64,000 nt of DNA from CAYXDO01 sp964463485 (GCA_964463485.1 CAYXDO010000005.1:1-64000); one strand, 5' to 3'. Positions 42,469 through 54,034 are shown, counted from the stretch's first letter. Notes: generated by a model not told the origin, from the letters alone. Numbers and translations are program-made.

Positions 42469-43715
42469 GAGCTCTGATCACGCTCGTGTTGGTCGCTTCG
42501 ACGGCAGAGGCTCAAACCCTTGCGCTCGTAGGCGGGGACGTTCATCCCGTGGGAAGCGCTCCGATCCCCGGCGGTACGGTGATCATCGAAGGGGATCGAA
42601 TCGCGGCGGTCGGGGTGGACGTCCCGCTTCCCGAAGGAGCGCGGGTCATCGACTGCAAGGGTCGGTGGGTGACGCCAGGTTTGATCGCGGCGCCGTCGCA
42701 GCTCGGCGCGGTCGAGATCTCGATGAGCGCTGGGCTCAACGATGGGCTCTACGTGTCGACGGACGCGATTCAAGCCGCGCTTCGTATCCGCGACGCGATC
42801 GATCTGCGATCGACGCTCATCGGAGTGGCGCGCAAACACGGGATCACGTCGGCGCTCGTCGCGCCCGCGGGAGGGCTCGTGTCGGGGCAGTCGGCGTGGG
42901 TCGACCTCGCGGAGGGAGCGTCGCCGGATTTGATCAGCTCGCCGATCGCGATGCACGCGACGCTGGGCGAGGCCGGCGCGATGACGGTGCTCGGCACGCG
43001 AGCGGTGGTCGTGATGCGACTTCGAGAGCTGTTGGAGGACGCGCGGGCCTATGCCAAGGATCGGGCTGCGTACCAGCGGAATGCGTTGCGCAAGCTCTCT
43101 TCCAGCCGCCTCGATTTGGAGGCGATGGAGCTGGTGTTGAGTCAGAAGGTGCCGCTCGCCGTCGAGGTCTCGCGTGCCTCGGACATCGAGGCGGTGTTGG
43201 AGCTCGCCGCCAAGGAGCGCATTCGGGTCGTGCTGGTCGGAGCCGACGAAGGTTGGGTCGTAGCGGAGGCCATCGCGAGGGCTGGAGTGCCGGTGGTCGT
43301 AAATCCGCTCGACAACCTGCCGAGCTCGATGGAGAGCCGGTTGTCGAGGGCGGACAACATCGTGTTGTTGGCGCGCGCGGGCGTGACCGTGGCGGTGTCG
43401 TCTCGCGACAGTCACAATGCGCGAGTTTTGCGGCAGCTCCTGGGGAACGCGGTGCGTGCGGGGCTCCCGCACGAGGTCGCGTTGGCTGCTGGGACCTTGG
43501 GACCGGCGAAGGCGTTCGGCGTCGCCGAGCGGTACGGGTCCCTCGAACGTGGCAAGGTCGCGAACGTGGTCGTTTGGTCAGGTGATCCATTCGAAGCCAG
43601 CACCGCGACCGAAGTGGTCGTGATTCGAGGGAAGGCTCAACCGACCGACAATCGCCAGACCCGACTGCGACAGAAGTACATGAAGCGACTTGGCCTGCTG
43701 CCGTCACAGTCATAA
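42465..43715 (+). CDS. Amidohydrolase-fold paralogue without metal ligands (pseudoenzyme)
   Basis: 416 residues, exported (LITLVLVASTAEA). It aligns along the whole length with the preceding amidohydrolase, but the metal residues are replaced: DTHSHIG becomes AAPSQLG, the VHCYRADEM His is absent (VEVSRASDI) and the FHHAVEAYK His is absent (VLVGADEGW). RDSH near residue 310 keeps an Asp. The fold ends GSLERGKVANVVVWSGDPFE as usual. The start is GTG 42465 with AAGGAGG seven bases before it, and it overlaps the partner by four bases. A non-catalytic subunit of a heteromer with the first enzyme is the simplest reading. Confidence 0.82.
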   Translation: MRALITLVLVASTAEAQTLALVGGDVHPVGSAPIPGGTVIIEGDRIAAVGVDVPLPEGARVIDCKGRWVTPGLIAAPSQLGAVEISMSAGLNDGLYVSTDAIQAALRIRDAIDLRSTLIGVARKHGITSALVAPAGGLVSGQSAWVDLAEGASPDLISSPIAMHATLGEAGAMTVLGTRAVVVMRLRELLEDARAYAKDRAAYQRNALRKLSSSRLDLEAMELVLSQKVPLAVEVSRASDIEAVLELAAKERIRVVLVGADEGWVVAEAIARAGVPVVVNPLDNLPSSMESRLSRADNIVLLARAGVTVAVSSRDSHNARVLRQLLGNAVRAGLPHEVALAAGTLGPAKAFGVAERYGSLERGKVANVVVWSGDPFEASTATEVVVIRGKAQPTDNRQTRLRQKYMKRLGLLPSQS

Positions 43716-43726
43716 CTTCCCGGCCG

Positions 43727-46700
43727 ATGTCGCCCGAGCTGCTTCCTTGGATCATTCCGTTTCGTGATTTCTGCAAAGGCCGCCGGGTCCTCTTCATCGG
43801 GCCCGCGAGCGCGGGGGCGTGGGCGCGGCTAGGGGAGCTCGGCGCGTCCGAAGTTTGGGCGCTGCGCCTTCAAGACCATGTCATTCCTTCGTTCGTTCGG
43901 TCGGTCTCCGCCGAGGAGGTCCCATCGCATCGGTTCGACGTCGTCTTCGATTGTGATCCTCACTCGCAGGCTCGAGCCATTGCGGGAGAAGCGAGATCGA
44001 CCGACGGCTTCGAGGTGAAGCTCTCGGGCGGCGCGGGCTCCGTGGACGACGGGCAGCGCGTCATCCACGTCGGTCCGTTCATCGCCGCGGCGTTCGTTCG
44101 CGAGGACGCGTCCGACGGGGCGATCAGTCTGGACGCGAGCTTGGCTGGCACGACCAATCCTGCCGCGTATCGGCTGCTGGTCTCGGGCGCGATTCCTGCG
44201 GGGCTGTTCGGTCGCATGTTGGTCGAGCTTCCGACGGACGCGTATGTGCCGAAGGCAGACCTCCTGGCGTCGGTCGCCGCTCGAGAGCTCCAAGAGGCCC
44301 GTACGGTCGAGCTGCTCGAGCGGCTCAGGCCCTTGCGGCGCAAGCTCGAGGCCAAGCTCGAGGCTCCCGCTCGCCCGCGGACGGCTTCGAGCGAAGCGGC
44401 CGGGATGTTGATCGCGCTCGAAGCGTCGCGTCTCGACCTCGAGACACGGCTGTCGGAGGTCGAAGGCGAGCTCGAGTCGGAGCGACTTCGTCGTCGGGAG
44501 CTCGAGGAGCGCCTGGGGGAGACTTTTCGACCTCGGCTCGGCGATCCGGACCTGGAGCGCAAGCTCGCGGACCGCGAGATGGAGCTCGCCGCGCAGCGGG
44601 CGCTCGTCTCTTCGTTGGAGATCAAACTGTCTGAGCGATCGAGCGAAGGCTCGCGAGAGGCCGACGAGCTTCGGAAGCGATTGCACCAACTGCAGCAATC
44701 GCTCTCGGAGGCCGAGGAGCGGATCTTCGAGCTCGAGCGTGAAGCACACCGGCCGGTGATGTCTCAAGTCGGGTCGGAGCAGCGCCTAGCGGCGCAGGTG
44801 CGCGAGCTGATGGGTCGCTTGGAGTCGTTGGCGCTCGAAAAGTCGGCAGAGGTCGCCGCTTCCAACGATCGCATCGAAGAGCTCACCGTCGCGCTGTCGA
44901 AAGCACGAGCGGAGGCAGAGGCGAACGAATCAGCGGCGCGGGCGGCCGCGCAGAGATTGTCCGAGGCGCGCGGTCGCTTGGACGACGTCGAGAACACGAG
45001 TGACGAGCTCTCTGAACGAGTCGAACGCGAGCGGCGATTGGTGGAGCTGCTGCGTGCTGATCTGGAGGCTGAGCGAGAGGGGGCGCGGAGCGCGCGGGTG
45101 GAGCTCGAGGCGGTTCGTCAGGCGCGTCCTGCGGACGAAGGACTGCGGATCGCGGTGGAGCATCTCACGCGCGAAAACGCCTCCCAGAAGGAGCGGCTGG
45201 CCACGCTGGCTCGGGAGCGTGAGACGTTGAGCATGGCGTCCGTTTCGTTGGTCTCAGACCGCGACGTGTTGGTCGAGGCGCTGCGCAGGGCCCTATCCGG
45301 GGTGGCCTCGGTCCAGGAGCTCGAGCGGAGACTTGCGGAGAGTGAGCGGCGCGTGGACGAACACGTCAGATCGCTCGAACGCGTGACTCTGCGGCTGTCG
45401 AGCGCCAAGGACGAGGTCGCGGCTCCCTTCGACGTCCGGATGATGGGCGCCAGCGCGGGGCGGGCGTCCGATTTCGAGACCCAGCGCGAGGAAGCCCAGT
45501 CTTGGGCCGAGCGCGTCGCAGAGCTCGCCGCACGCCAGACGGCTCTCGACCAAAAGCTGGAGTCGGCGCAGGCTGCCGCCGACAAGACAGCGCCGAGCTC
45601 GGCAGGGAGCCCGCCGAGCGCCCAAGGGGAGACCTCGAGAGTGGAGACGAAGACTGCGGAAAGTGTTGACGACCGGTCGGCCCAAGAGCGGCTGTTGGCG
45701 CGGATCGAAGAGCTCTCGAAGCTCGTCCACGCAAGGGATCTCGAGCTCGCGACCGCTTTGTCCGAGAAGGCTAAGCTCGAGGCCGCCCGTGTGGAGGCGA
45801 TCGGCGGTGGCAGCAATGCGGAGGCCGAGCTCGCGGTGATGAGGGCCGAACTCACGCGCTCTGGATTCCAGCAATCCATGCGCGAACGCGCGCTCAAGAC
45901 AGCGGTGGCCGACGTTCGACGGCTTCGAGGCCGCGTGGAGTCTCTCGAGAAGGAGCTAGAGCGACGAGGCTCCGCGCCGAGCGCAGAGGCCGTGGAGGCC
46001 AAGATCAGGGACATCCGCGAGGCCAAGGACAAGGCCGAGCAGGCGCTGTCGGCGACGCTGAAGCATACCGCGGAGCTCTCCGAGAAGAGCCAGCGTGCGG
46101 TGATTGCGTTACAGCGCGCCGCCGAATGGTCTGCCGAGCTCGTGCGGACGATCGAGTCCGGCGACTCGAGAGACGCCGAGCTCTCGGAGCTGAGAGCGCG
46201 CCTCGCCGGGCTGACCGCCGAGGTGAAGCGACTCGGAGCGTCGAAGTCACCGCTGTACGAGGTCGCGCTTGCCGAGCACTCCGGGACCGAGCGACTGCTC
46301 GCGCTCGCTGAGCTGGCCATCAACGCGAGCAGCGCTGGAGATCGATCCGAAGACCGATCTCCGGAGCTCGAAGCGGAGCTGCTCGCTGCTCGCGAAGAAC
46401 GCGTGGTCGCGCGCGTCAAGCTCGAAGAAGCCGAGCACACCATCCGTCTCCTCCGCGAACGATCTCGGGAGCTCGAGGAGGCCGCTCGCACGCGACCTCC
46501 AGCCGACGACTCACCTGACGCGATGCGCGAGCTCGACCTCGAGAACAAGCGACTCGAGGAAGGGCTCGAACAAGCGCGCGCCCAACTGGCCGAGGCATCC
46601 CAGGTCGTGATGAGCCTCCGCGACGAAGCGCGAATCGCGTCGTCTGCGCTCGAAGAGGCGCATCGTCGACGCGACGAGCTCGCTCGTCGCCTCGTGACCG

Positions 46701-47104
46701 GCGCGGGCTTCGAACGGCCGCTCGCCGAGCTGGCCGGCCACGCTCTCGAGCTCGAAAACGCCATTCGCGAACGGGACGCCGCGCTTCGCACCGTCGGAGA
46801 GCGCTATCGAGAGCTCGCCAAACGACTGATCGAGGCGAGCGCTCGCATCGAACGGCTCGAGCGCGCCGCTGGAACCGCGCAGACTCTCAAGAGACAGCTC
46901 GACGCCGAGCGTTCGGTCCGCATCGCGCTCGAAGAACGCCTGCGAGAGCTAGGAGAGCAGCTCGAGCGCGACCAACGACGGCGTGAGGACCTCTCGCGCA
47001 TGGCCGAAGAAGGCGATGCCGCCGACGAAACGGAGCAGCGACTCCGCGAGCTCGAAGCGCGCCTACGCGCAGTAGAAGAATTCGCGAGACAGATCCGAGG
47101 CTAG
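43727..47104 (+). CDS. Giant coiled-coil protein with Rossmann-like N-terminal domain
   Basis: 1125 residues. The first 170 form an alpha/beta domain beginning GRRVLFIGPASAGAWARLGELGASEVWAL and FDVVFDCDP, similar to S-adenosylmethionine-dependent methyltransferase folds but without a clear catalytic motif. From about 175 to the end it is almost unbroken heptad coiled coil rich in Glu, Arg and Leu (LEASRLDLETRLSEVEGELESERLRRRELEERLGE), roughly 130 nm if fully extended. A short break with AGSPPSAQGET lies near 625-640. There is no signal peptide. A structural or scaffold role in the cytoplasm is plausible. Starts 11 bp after the amidohydrolase pair. Confidence 0.75.
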   Translation: MSPELLPWIIPFRDFCKGRRVLFIGPASAGAWARLGELGASEVWALRLQDHVIPSFVRSVSAEEVPSHRFDVVFDCDPHSQARAIAGEARSTDGFEVKLSGGAGSVDDGQRVIHVGPFIAAAFVREDASDGAISLDASLAGTTNPAAYRLLVSGAIPAGLFGRMLVELPTDAYVPKADLLASVAARELQEARTVELLERLRPLRRKLEAKLEAPARPRTASSEAAGMLIALEASRLDLETRLSEVEGELESERLRRRELEERLGETFRPRLGDPDLERKLADREMELAAQRALVSSLEIKLSERSSEGSREADELRKRLHQLQQSLSEAEERIFELEREAHRPVMSQVGSEQRLAAQVRELMGRLESLALEKSAEVAASNDRIEELTVALSKARAEAEANESAARAAAQRLSEARGRLDDVENTSDELSERVERERRLVELLRADLEAEREGARSARVELEAVRQARPADEGLRIAVEHLTRENASQKERLATLARERETLSMASVSLVSDRDVLVEALRRALSGVASVQELERRLAESERRVDEHVRSLERVTLRLSSAKDEVAAPFDVRMMGASAGRASDFETQREEAQSWAERVAELAARQTALDQKLESAQAAADKTAPSSAGSPPSAQGETSRVETKTAESVDDRSAQERLLARIEELSKLVHARDLELATALSEKAKLEAARVEAIGGGSNAEAELAVMRAELTRSGFQQSMRERALKTAVADVRRLRGRVESLEKELERRGSAPSAEAVEAKIRDIREAKDKAEQALSATLKHTAELSEKSQRAVIALQRAAEWSAELVRTIESGDSRDAELSELRARLAGLTAEVKRLGASKSPLYEVALAEHSGTERLLALAELAINASSAGDRSEDRSPELEAELLAAREERVVARVKLEEAEHTIRLLRERSRELEEAARTRPPADDSPDAMRELDLENKRLEEGLEQARAQLAEASQVVMSLRDEARIASSALEEAHRRRDELARRLVTGAGFERPLAELAGHALELENAIRERDAALRTVGERYRELAKRLIEASARIERLERAAGTAQTLKRQLDAERSVRIALEERLRELGEQLERDQRRREDLSRMAEEGDAADETEQRLRELEARLRAVEEFARQIRG

Positions 47105-47163
47105 CAAGTCCCGGACTCGATCCGATCGACGTGTCTCATCTAGTCGATCGACGCGCCCGTCGA

Positions 47164-48144
47164 TCAGAACGCGCTCCCGTCCGATCTCACACCTGGTGAG
47201 AACGAGCGCCCCGGTGCGACTGATCGGTGCTGAACGAGCGCCGCGGTCGGATCGAGCTCTCGCTCGCGCACGACACTCTGATCGGAGTCCGCCTCCGATC
47301 CGTAGTCCGCGAACGCCAGATCTTCGAGGTTCAGAGCGCTGGAACCTATCCGCACGCGGTCCCCGCCGTTGTTGAGCGACAAGCCTCCCGAGCTCGCAGG
47401 GACCCAGTGTGCGTTCCACGCCGCTCCGCTTGGATCTCCGCCGCCGAAGACCACCACGACGTCGCCACAACCAAGCGTTCGCGAGGCGAACACGTGTCGT
47501 TGCGCGGCGGAGTCGGACACGATCACGCCCGAGAGCTCCAACGTCGAGCCCGAAACGTTGCCGATCTCGACAAACTCGTCGTCGCTCGAGTCCCTCGTGC
47601 CATCCGCGTTCGCGTCTCCTGCGATCGTCGCGGCCGGGTCCGACAAGATCTCGTTGACGACCAAGTCTCCCGGCTGAGGAGCCCGCGGCGTTGGGTCACA
47701 AGGACCCGCATCGAACGGACCTACGTCCCCAACGTCACGCGCGATCGCATCCTGGCTCATGTCGGCGTCCATGTCAGGCGTGATGGCGTCGCGAGTTTGT
47801 GCGTCGCGGATCCCAACGTCGAGCGCCGTGGCGTCGGGGAACGTCATCGCGTCCGGAAACGGCGTGGCATCGGGTTTGGGTCCGCCATCTGTCACGTCAC
47901 ACGCGGACAGGCACGCTCCGGACACGCAAGCCCAAGTGGCGCAGCCGTTCGGTGGCGCGCCCGAGCACTCGTCGCGAGAGCGACATCCCGCCGTGCAGCT
48001 CCCTTCGAGGCACAGGAGCCCTGCGGAGCACTCCGAAGAGACGCCACAGCTCTCCGTTCGACCTTTGCCTTTCGACGGCTGCGTCGTGCTGCTGCTACAG
48101 GCTGTAAGAACCACGAGCGTGAGCTGCGCGACACGGCGGTTCAC
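47164..48144 (-). CDS. Lipoprotein with Cys-rich region, Asp-rich linker and lamin-tail-like domain
   Basis: A 326-residue exported lipoprotein (signal ending VLTAC). Residues 30-90 are Cys-rich with C-x-x-x-x-EC spacing (CGVSSECSAGLLCLEGSCTAGC), typical of myxobacterial surface proteins. A low-complexity linker of D-A-x-x-x-D repeats follows. The C-terminal 150 residues match a lamin-tail domain (GDLVVNEILSDPAATIAGDANADGTRDSSDDEFVEIGNVS, then SGVIVSD and DVVVVFGGG), an extracellular beta-sandwich. It overlaps pdxJ by ATGA, an odd partner for a vitamin gene. Confidence 0.8.
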   Translation of the reverse strand: MNRRVAQLTLVVLTACSSSTTQPSKGKGRTESCGVSSECSAGLLCLEGSCTAGCRSRDECSGAPPNGCATWACVSGACLSACDVTDGGPKPDATPFPDAMTFPDATALDVGIRDAQTRDAITPDMDADMSQDAIARDVGDVGPFDAGPCDPTPRAPQPGDLVVNEILSDPAATIAGDANADGTRDSSDDEFVEIGNVSGSTLELSGVIVSDSAAQRHVFASRTLGCGDVVVVFGGGDPSGAAWNAHWVPASSGGLSLNNGGDRVRIGSSALNLEDLAFADYGSEADSDQSVVRERELDPTAALVQHRSVAPGRSFSPGVRSDGSAF

Positions 48145-48881
48145 CGGGCCCTCTCGAGGAGCTCGATCATGTCGCGGATCGCGCGGTCCAGGCCGTCCAT
48201 CATGGCACGGGCGACGATGGAGTGTCCGATGTTGAGCTCAGCGATCTCTCGAATGGCGGCGACCGAAGTCGTGTTCGTGTAGTGCAGCCCGTGGCCTGCA
48301 GCGACCTCGAGCCCCAGGCTCGACGCGAGCTTCGCCCCCGTGGCGATCCTCTCGAGCTCCACACGCGCTTCATCCTTCGACCTCGCGTCGGCGTAACGGC
48401 CCGTATGAAGCTCGATCGCCGGCGCGCCCACACGGACCGAGGCCTCGATCTGCGCAGGGTCAGGGTCGATGAACAAGCTCACCCGAATTCCATGTCCTCG
48501 AAGTCGCTCCACCGCCGTTCGCACCGTCTGCAACTGGCCGACGACGTCGAGCCCACCTTCCGTCGTGAGCTCTTCTCGACGCTCTGGAACGAGCGTGGAG
48601 GTATCTGGCTTGGCGTCGATCGCAAAGCTCGTCATGGCCGCCGTCGCAGCCATCTCCAGGTTGAGCTCGGTTTTCGCGACTTCACGTAGGATCCGAACGT
48701 CGCGCTCTTGGATGTGCCGACGGTCCTCGCGAAGGTGCACGGTGATGAGGTCGGCGCCAGCGCGCTCGGCGATGAGCGCGGCTTCGACCGGATCGGGGTA
48801 GGCGGCTCGACGAGCCTGCCGAACGGTCGCGACGTGGTCGACGTTGACGCCCAAGCGAGCGCGTTCGTGGCTCAGGCGCAC
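48141..48881 (-). CDS. pdxJ: Pyridoxine 5'-phosphate synthase
   Basis: A 246-residue TIM-barrel enzyme that condenses 1-deoxyxylulose-5-phosphate with 3-amino-2-oxopropyl phosphate to make pyridoxine phosphate. Signature regions: LGVNVDHVATVRQARRAAYPDPVEAA, ADLITVHLREDRRHIQERDVRIL, IELHTGRYAD and EVAAGHGLHYTN. Longer frames upstream are shadows. GTG 48881 is preceded by GAGGAG and gives the standard N-terminus. It overlaps the end of glmM by ten bases, so glmM-pdxJ are coupled. The product cofactor is used by serC and glgP elsewhere in the window. Confidence 0.95.
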   Translation of the reverse strand: MRLSHERARLGVNVDHVATVRQARRAAYPDPVEAALIAERAGADLITVHLREDRRHIQERDVRILREVAKTELNLEMAATAAMTSFAIDAKPDTSTLVPERREELTTEGGLDVVGQLQTVRTAVERLRGHGIRVSLFIDPDPAQIEASVRVGAPAIELHTGRYADARSKDEARVELERIATGAKLASSLGLEVAAGHGLHYTNTTSVAAIREIAELNIGHSIVARAMMDGLDRAIRDMIELLERAR

Positions 48882-50299
48882 CGCTCGATCTCCTCTCGAA
48901 GCGCGCTCGCGATCGAGTCCGCATCCGCTTTGATGCCGTCTTCGTTCGGGCCCTCGATCATGACACGCGCCTTGTTCTCGGTGCCCGAGTAGCGAACCAG
49001 CACACGCCCTGCCGCGCCGAGCTTCTGCTCGATCTCCGCGATCAACGCGGACGTGCGCAAGAGCTCGGTGAGCGGAGGTTTCTTTGCGACGGGTACGTTG
49101 ACGAGGACTTGCGGCATCGGCTCGAAGACCCTCGCGAGCTCCGAGAGCGGCTTTCCGCTGCGCACCATCACCTCGAGGAGCTTCAGGCCTGCGACACAGC
49201 CATCCCCGGTGGACGCGTGGTCGAAGAACACGAGGTGCCCAGACTGCTCGCCTCCAAAGCGATAGCCGTTCTCCTTCATGCACTCGACCACGTATCGGTC
49301 ACCGACCGCAGTTCGTACGGTCCTCGCTCCGACGTCGGCCAGAGATCTCTCGAGGCCCATGTTCGACATGACGGTCGTGACTACCGTCGCCTTCGCGAGC
49401 CGGCCCTGCCTCATGAGCTCGCGCCCGACGATCGCCATGACCGCGTCCCCGTCGACGACGTTCCCGCGCTCGTCCACGACGATCAGTCGATCGGCGTCTC
49501 CGTCGAGCGCGATGCCGAGGTTCGCTCCGTGTTGCCGAACCGCGGCCTGCACGGCGCTCGGGTGGACCGCCCCGACGCCGTCGTTGATGTTCTTGCCGTT
49601 CGGGCTCGAGCCGATGGCGACGACGTCCGCACCTAGCTCCTCGAAGATCGCCGGGGCCACGCGATACGCGGCGCCGTGCGCGCAGTCCACCACGAGCTTG
49701 AGACCGTCGAGCGTGAGCGGTTCGTCGAAGCAGCTCTTCACGTACTGTACGTAGCGTCCGCGCGCGTCGGGCAGCTTCTGCACCTTGCCCACCGCCGTCG
49801 CCGTCGGGCGAATGTTGGCGATCTGCTGGGTCTCGATCAGCTCCTCGATCTCCGCTTCGATCGTGTCGTCGAGCTTGAAGCCGTCGCGCCCAAAGAACTT
49901 GATCCCGTTGTCCTGGAACGGATTGTGAGACGCGCTGATCACCGCGCCGGCATCGGCACGCATGGTGTGCGTCAGAAACGCGATCGCCGGCGTCGGCAGC
50001 GGGCCCACGAGCCAAACGTCGACGCCGAGCGAACAGATCCCCGAGGCCAGCGCGAACTCGAGCATGTAGCCGGAGGCTCGCGTGTCTTTACCGATGATGA
50101 TGCGGTGGCGGTGAGGGCCGCGCTTGCTGATATAGGCGATGGCCCGCCCGAGCTGGATCGCCATCTCCGCGGTCATCGGGTGAGTGTTGGCGACGCCGCG
50201 TACGCCGTCTGTTCCAAAGAGCTTTCTCGTTCGCGCGGGGAGTCGATTCTCGGAGGTCGGGCCGCTCATGGCGCTCGGAAAATCGGATTTGGGCCTCAT
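48872..50299 (-). CDS. glmM: Phosphoglucosamine mutase
   Basis: 475 residues from ATG 50299 (GAGGAG eight bases upstream), or 465 from the in-frame ATG 50269. Converts glucosamine-6-phosphate to glucosamine-1-phosphate for peptidoglycan and LPS. Motifs: KLFGTDGVRGVAN near the start, catalytic serine in VISASHNPFQDNG, metal loop DGDADRLIVVD, substrate loop GGEQSGHL and the phosphate-binding end RYSGTENKARVM. It follows folP by one base, the usual folP-glmM pairing. Confidence 0.95.
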   Translation of the reverse strand: MRPKSDFPSAMSGPTSENRLPARTRKLFGTDGVRGVANTHPMTAEMAIQLGRAIAYISKRGPHRHRIIIGKDTRASGYMLEFALASGICSLGVDVWLVGPLPTPAIAFLTHTMRADAGAVISASHNPFQDNGIKFFGRDGFKLDDTIEAEIEELIETQQIANIRPTATAVGKVQKLPDARGRYVQYVKSCFDEPLTLDGLKLVVDCAHGAAYRVAPAIFEELGADVVAIGSSPNGKNINDGVGAVHPSAVQAAVRQHGANLGIALDGDADRLIVVDERGNVVDGDAVMAIVGRELMRQGRLAKATVVTTVMSNMGLERSLADVGARTVRTAVGDRYVVECMKENGYRFGGEQSGHLVFFDHASTGDGCVAGLKLLEVMVRSGKPLSELARVFEPMPQVLVNVPVAKKPPLTELLRTSALIAEIEQKLGAAGRVLVRYSGTENKARVMIEGPNEDGIKADADSIASALREEIERCA

Positions 50300-50300
50300 G

Positions 50301-51134
50301 TCAACCGCTCCTCGCAAAACCGTCCGCAACCCTGGCGGCGTCCCTCATGTTCCGAATGTCATGCACACGTACGATGTCCGCTCCGGCCGAGATCGAAAGC
50401 GCCACGCTCGCGGCCGTCGCGTGCGATCGCTCTTCCACCGGACGCCCTGTGAGGGCGCCAAGGAACGACTTGTTGCTGGTCCCCACCAGAACGGGCCCGA
50501 GGTCCGCGAACGTTCGCAACGAACGCAACAGCTCGAGGTTCTCGCTGAGCGTCTTTCCGAAGCCAATCCCCGGATCCACACACACGTGATCTCGCGGAAT
50601 ACCTAGGGCGACAGCGTGCTCGACGGCCTCGCCGAGCGCTCGCCGCACTGCCGCGACGACCCCGCCCTCGTAGGTCCACGTGCCCCGCTGCATCTCTTTG
50701 GGCGACGCTCGCGTGTGCATCAACACGACCAACACATCCTGGCGCGCCAGCTCTGGCAGCATCCCCGGATCGAACCCACCGGCCGACACGTCGTTTATGA
50801 TCGAAGCCCCCGCCTCGATCGCCGCACGCGCGACTTCGGCCTTCGTCGTGTCCACCGAGATTGAGATGCCCCGACGCGCGATCGCCTCTATCACCGGAAC
50901 GACCCGGCGAAGCTCCTCCGAAAGGGCGACCGGCGCGGCGCCCGGTCGAGTGCTTTCGCCGCCTATGTCCAAGATGTCCGCACCCTCGTCGACCAGCTCG
51001 AAAGCTCGGGCCACCGCGGAGTCCTTGTCTCCGTAGCGGCCGCCGTCGCTGAACGAGTCTGGCGTGACGTTCACGACGCCCATGAGCAGGGTTCGCCGAG
51101 CAAGCTCTGGGAACCTCGTCGTCCAGCCGGACAT
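50301..51134 (-). CDS. folP: Dihydropteroate synthase
   Basis: A 277-residue TIM barrel in folate synthesis that joins p-aminobenzoate to 6-hydroxymethyl-dihydropterin diphosphate; it is the sulfonamide target. Motifs: LMGVVNVTPDSFSDGGRYGD, DILDIGGESTRPGA, ISVDTTKAEVA, INDVSAGG, DPGIGFGKT and IVRVHDI. In most bacteria folP lies directly after ftsH. Here the two are separated by a gene on the opposite strand, so folP has its own promoter in the 83-bp divergent gap. Confidence 0.95.
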   Translation of the reverse strand: MSGWTTRFPELARRTLLMGVVNVTPDSFSDGGRYGDKDSAVARAFELVDEGADILDIGGESTRPGAAPVALSEELRRVVPVIEAIARRGISISVDTTKAEVARAAIEAGASIINDVSAGGFDPGMLPELARQDVLVVLMHTRASPKEMQRGTWTYEGGVVAAVRRALGEAVEHAVALGIPRDHVCVDPGIGFGKTLSENLELLRSLRTFADLGPVLVGTSNKSFLGALTGRPVEERSHATAASVALSISAGADIVRVHDIRNMRDAARVADGFARSG

Positions 51135-51217
51135 CGTCTTGGTTCAGTCGGTCGATCGGCGTGACTCCGTCAACGGCCCGAAGCGCGAACCAATCCGGTG
51201 AAGCAATATGTGGGTAT

Positions 51218-52069
51218 ATGTCGGCGGACAAGCTCTCTCGGCTCAACGATCCGATGCTTCGGCAGACCGCCTTCTCGGTGGAGCAGATGGCGCCCGGAGG
51301 GATCGAGCGGCCGGACGGCGGCATCGTGCGGCCTGCGGACATCGACTATGCCCTCGGCCGACTCGACAAGGCGCTCGCTCGCTCGCCCGAGACCGATCCG
51401 GCCAAGCGAAGAGCGCTGCAGATCCTTCAGGATCGAACGATGCGGCTTCGAACGATTCTGGATTCGGAGGGTACGGAGGGGATCGTTTACATCGCCGAGA
51501 AGGAGTTCCGCCTCCCTCAGCGCCTAAGGAGCGCGGCGATCGAGATCGACTTCTGCTTCGGTGACAAAGACGGAGTCGTCAGCCTCGCGGACCTTCGCGA
51601 CGCCCGCCGAAGATACGGTCAGGTCCGCGGTCCGGTGGGCTGGAACCGCCTGCTCGTCACGGACGAGATCGAGCGACACCTCTATCCAGAGCGGACGCTC
51701 AAGAGCACCGAGGGACTGCGGCTGCTGCCCCAGGACTGGCTGACCGACGGCCCCGATCCGTTGGGGCGCTTGAGAAGCGCGGTGAAGCACCTCGACGACT
51801 CGGCCCTCGCACGAACCTACGCCGACATCGCGGCGAGGCTCGCGACGGTGGTGACCCACAGTCCTACCTCCGATTTGGGAGAGGTGTTCGAGAGCGCGTT
51901 GCTGCTCCTCGGCTCCGAGATCCGCGATCGCAACGGCGTGCGCCCGACGATCACCGACATCGCCCGCATCGGGTGTGAGGACCCGGAAGTGAAAGCGCAC
52001 TTGCGCACGCCCATAGAAATGTCGCGAAAGCTGCAGCTCTCTCTGATCGAGCGATTCTTGCCGAACTAG
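51218..52069 (+). CDS. Hypothetical protein inserted between ftsH and folP
   Basis: A 283-residue soluble, mostly helical protein of unknown family. Visible features are LEVEL-length helices (RLDKALARSPETDPAKRRALQILQDRTMRLRTIL), an EF-hand-like acidic stretch (EIDFCFGDKDGVVSLADLRDAR), LYPERTLKSTEGLRLLPQDWL and a helical end (VFESALLLLGSEIRDRNGVRPTITDIARIG). The frame extends to 51161; ATG 51218 is chosen. It is convergent with ftsH and divergent from folP. A 16-bp tandem repeat covers its stop codon. Confidence 0.7.
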   Translation: MSADKLSRLNDPMLRQTAFSVEQMAPGGIERPDGGIVRPADIDYALGRLDKALARSPETDPAKRRALQILQDRTMRLRTILDSEGTEGIVYIAEKEFRLPQRLRSAAIEIDFCFGDKDGVVSLADLRDARRRYGQVRGPVGWNRLLVTDEIERHLYPERTLKSTEGLRLLPQDWLTDGPDPLGRLRSAVKHLDDSALARTYADIAARLATVVTHSPTSDLGEVFESALLLLGSEIRDRNGVRPTITDIARIGCEDPEVKAHLRTPIEMSRKLQLSLIERFLPN

Positions 52070-52097
52070 ATTCTTACTGTCCTAGATTCTTACTGTC
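52066..52097. repeat. Perfect 16-bp tandem duplication at a gene end
   Basis: CTAGATTCTTACTGTC occurs twice without a gap (52066-52081, 52082-52097). The first copy contains the TAG stop codon of the preceding gene, and the second ends five bases before the ftsH stop. It is either a slip duplication or the scar of an insertion. Confidence 0.85.
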
Positions 52098-52102
52098 CCA
52101 GG

Positions 52103-54034
<1,932 letters not shown>

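Noticed and set aside
45118..46791. 557-codon Ser-rich frame antisense to the coiled-coil gene
   Set aside because: Composition is the mirror of Glu/Leu/Arg codons in the coiled coil; a shadow.
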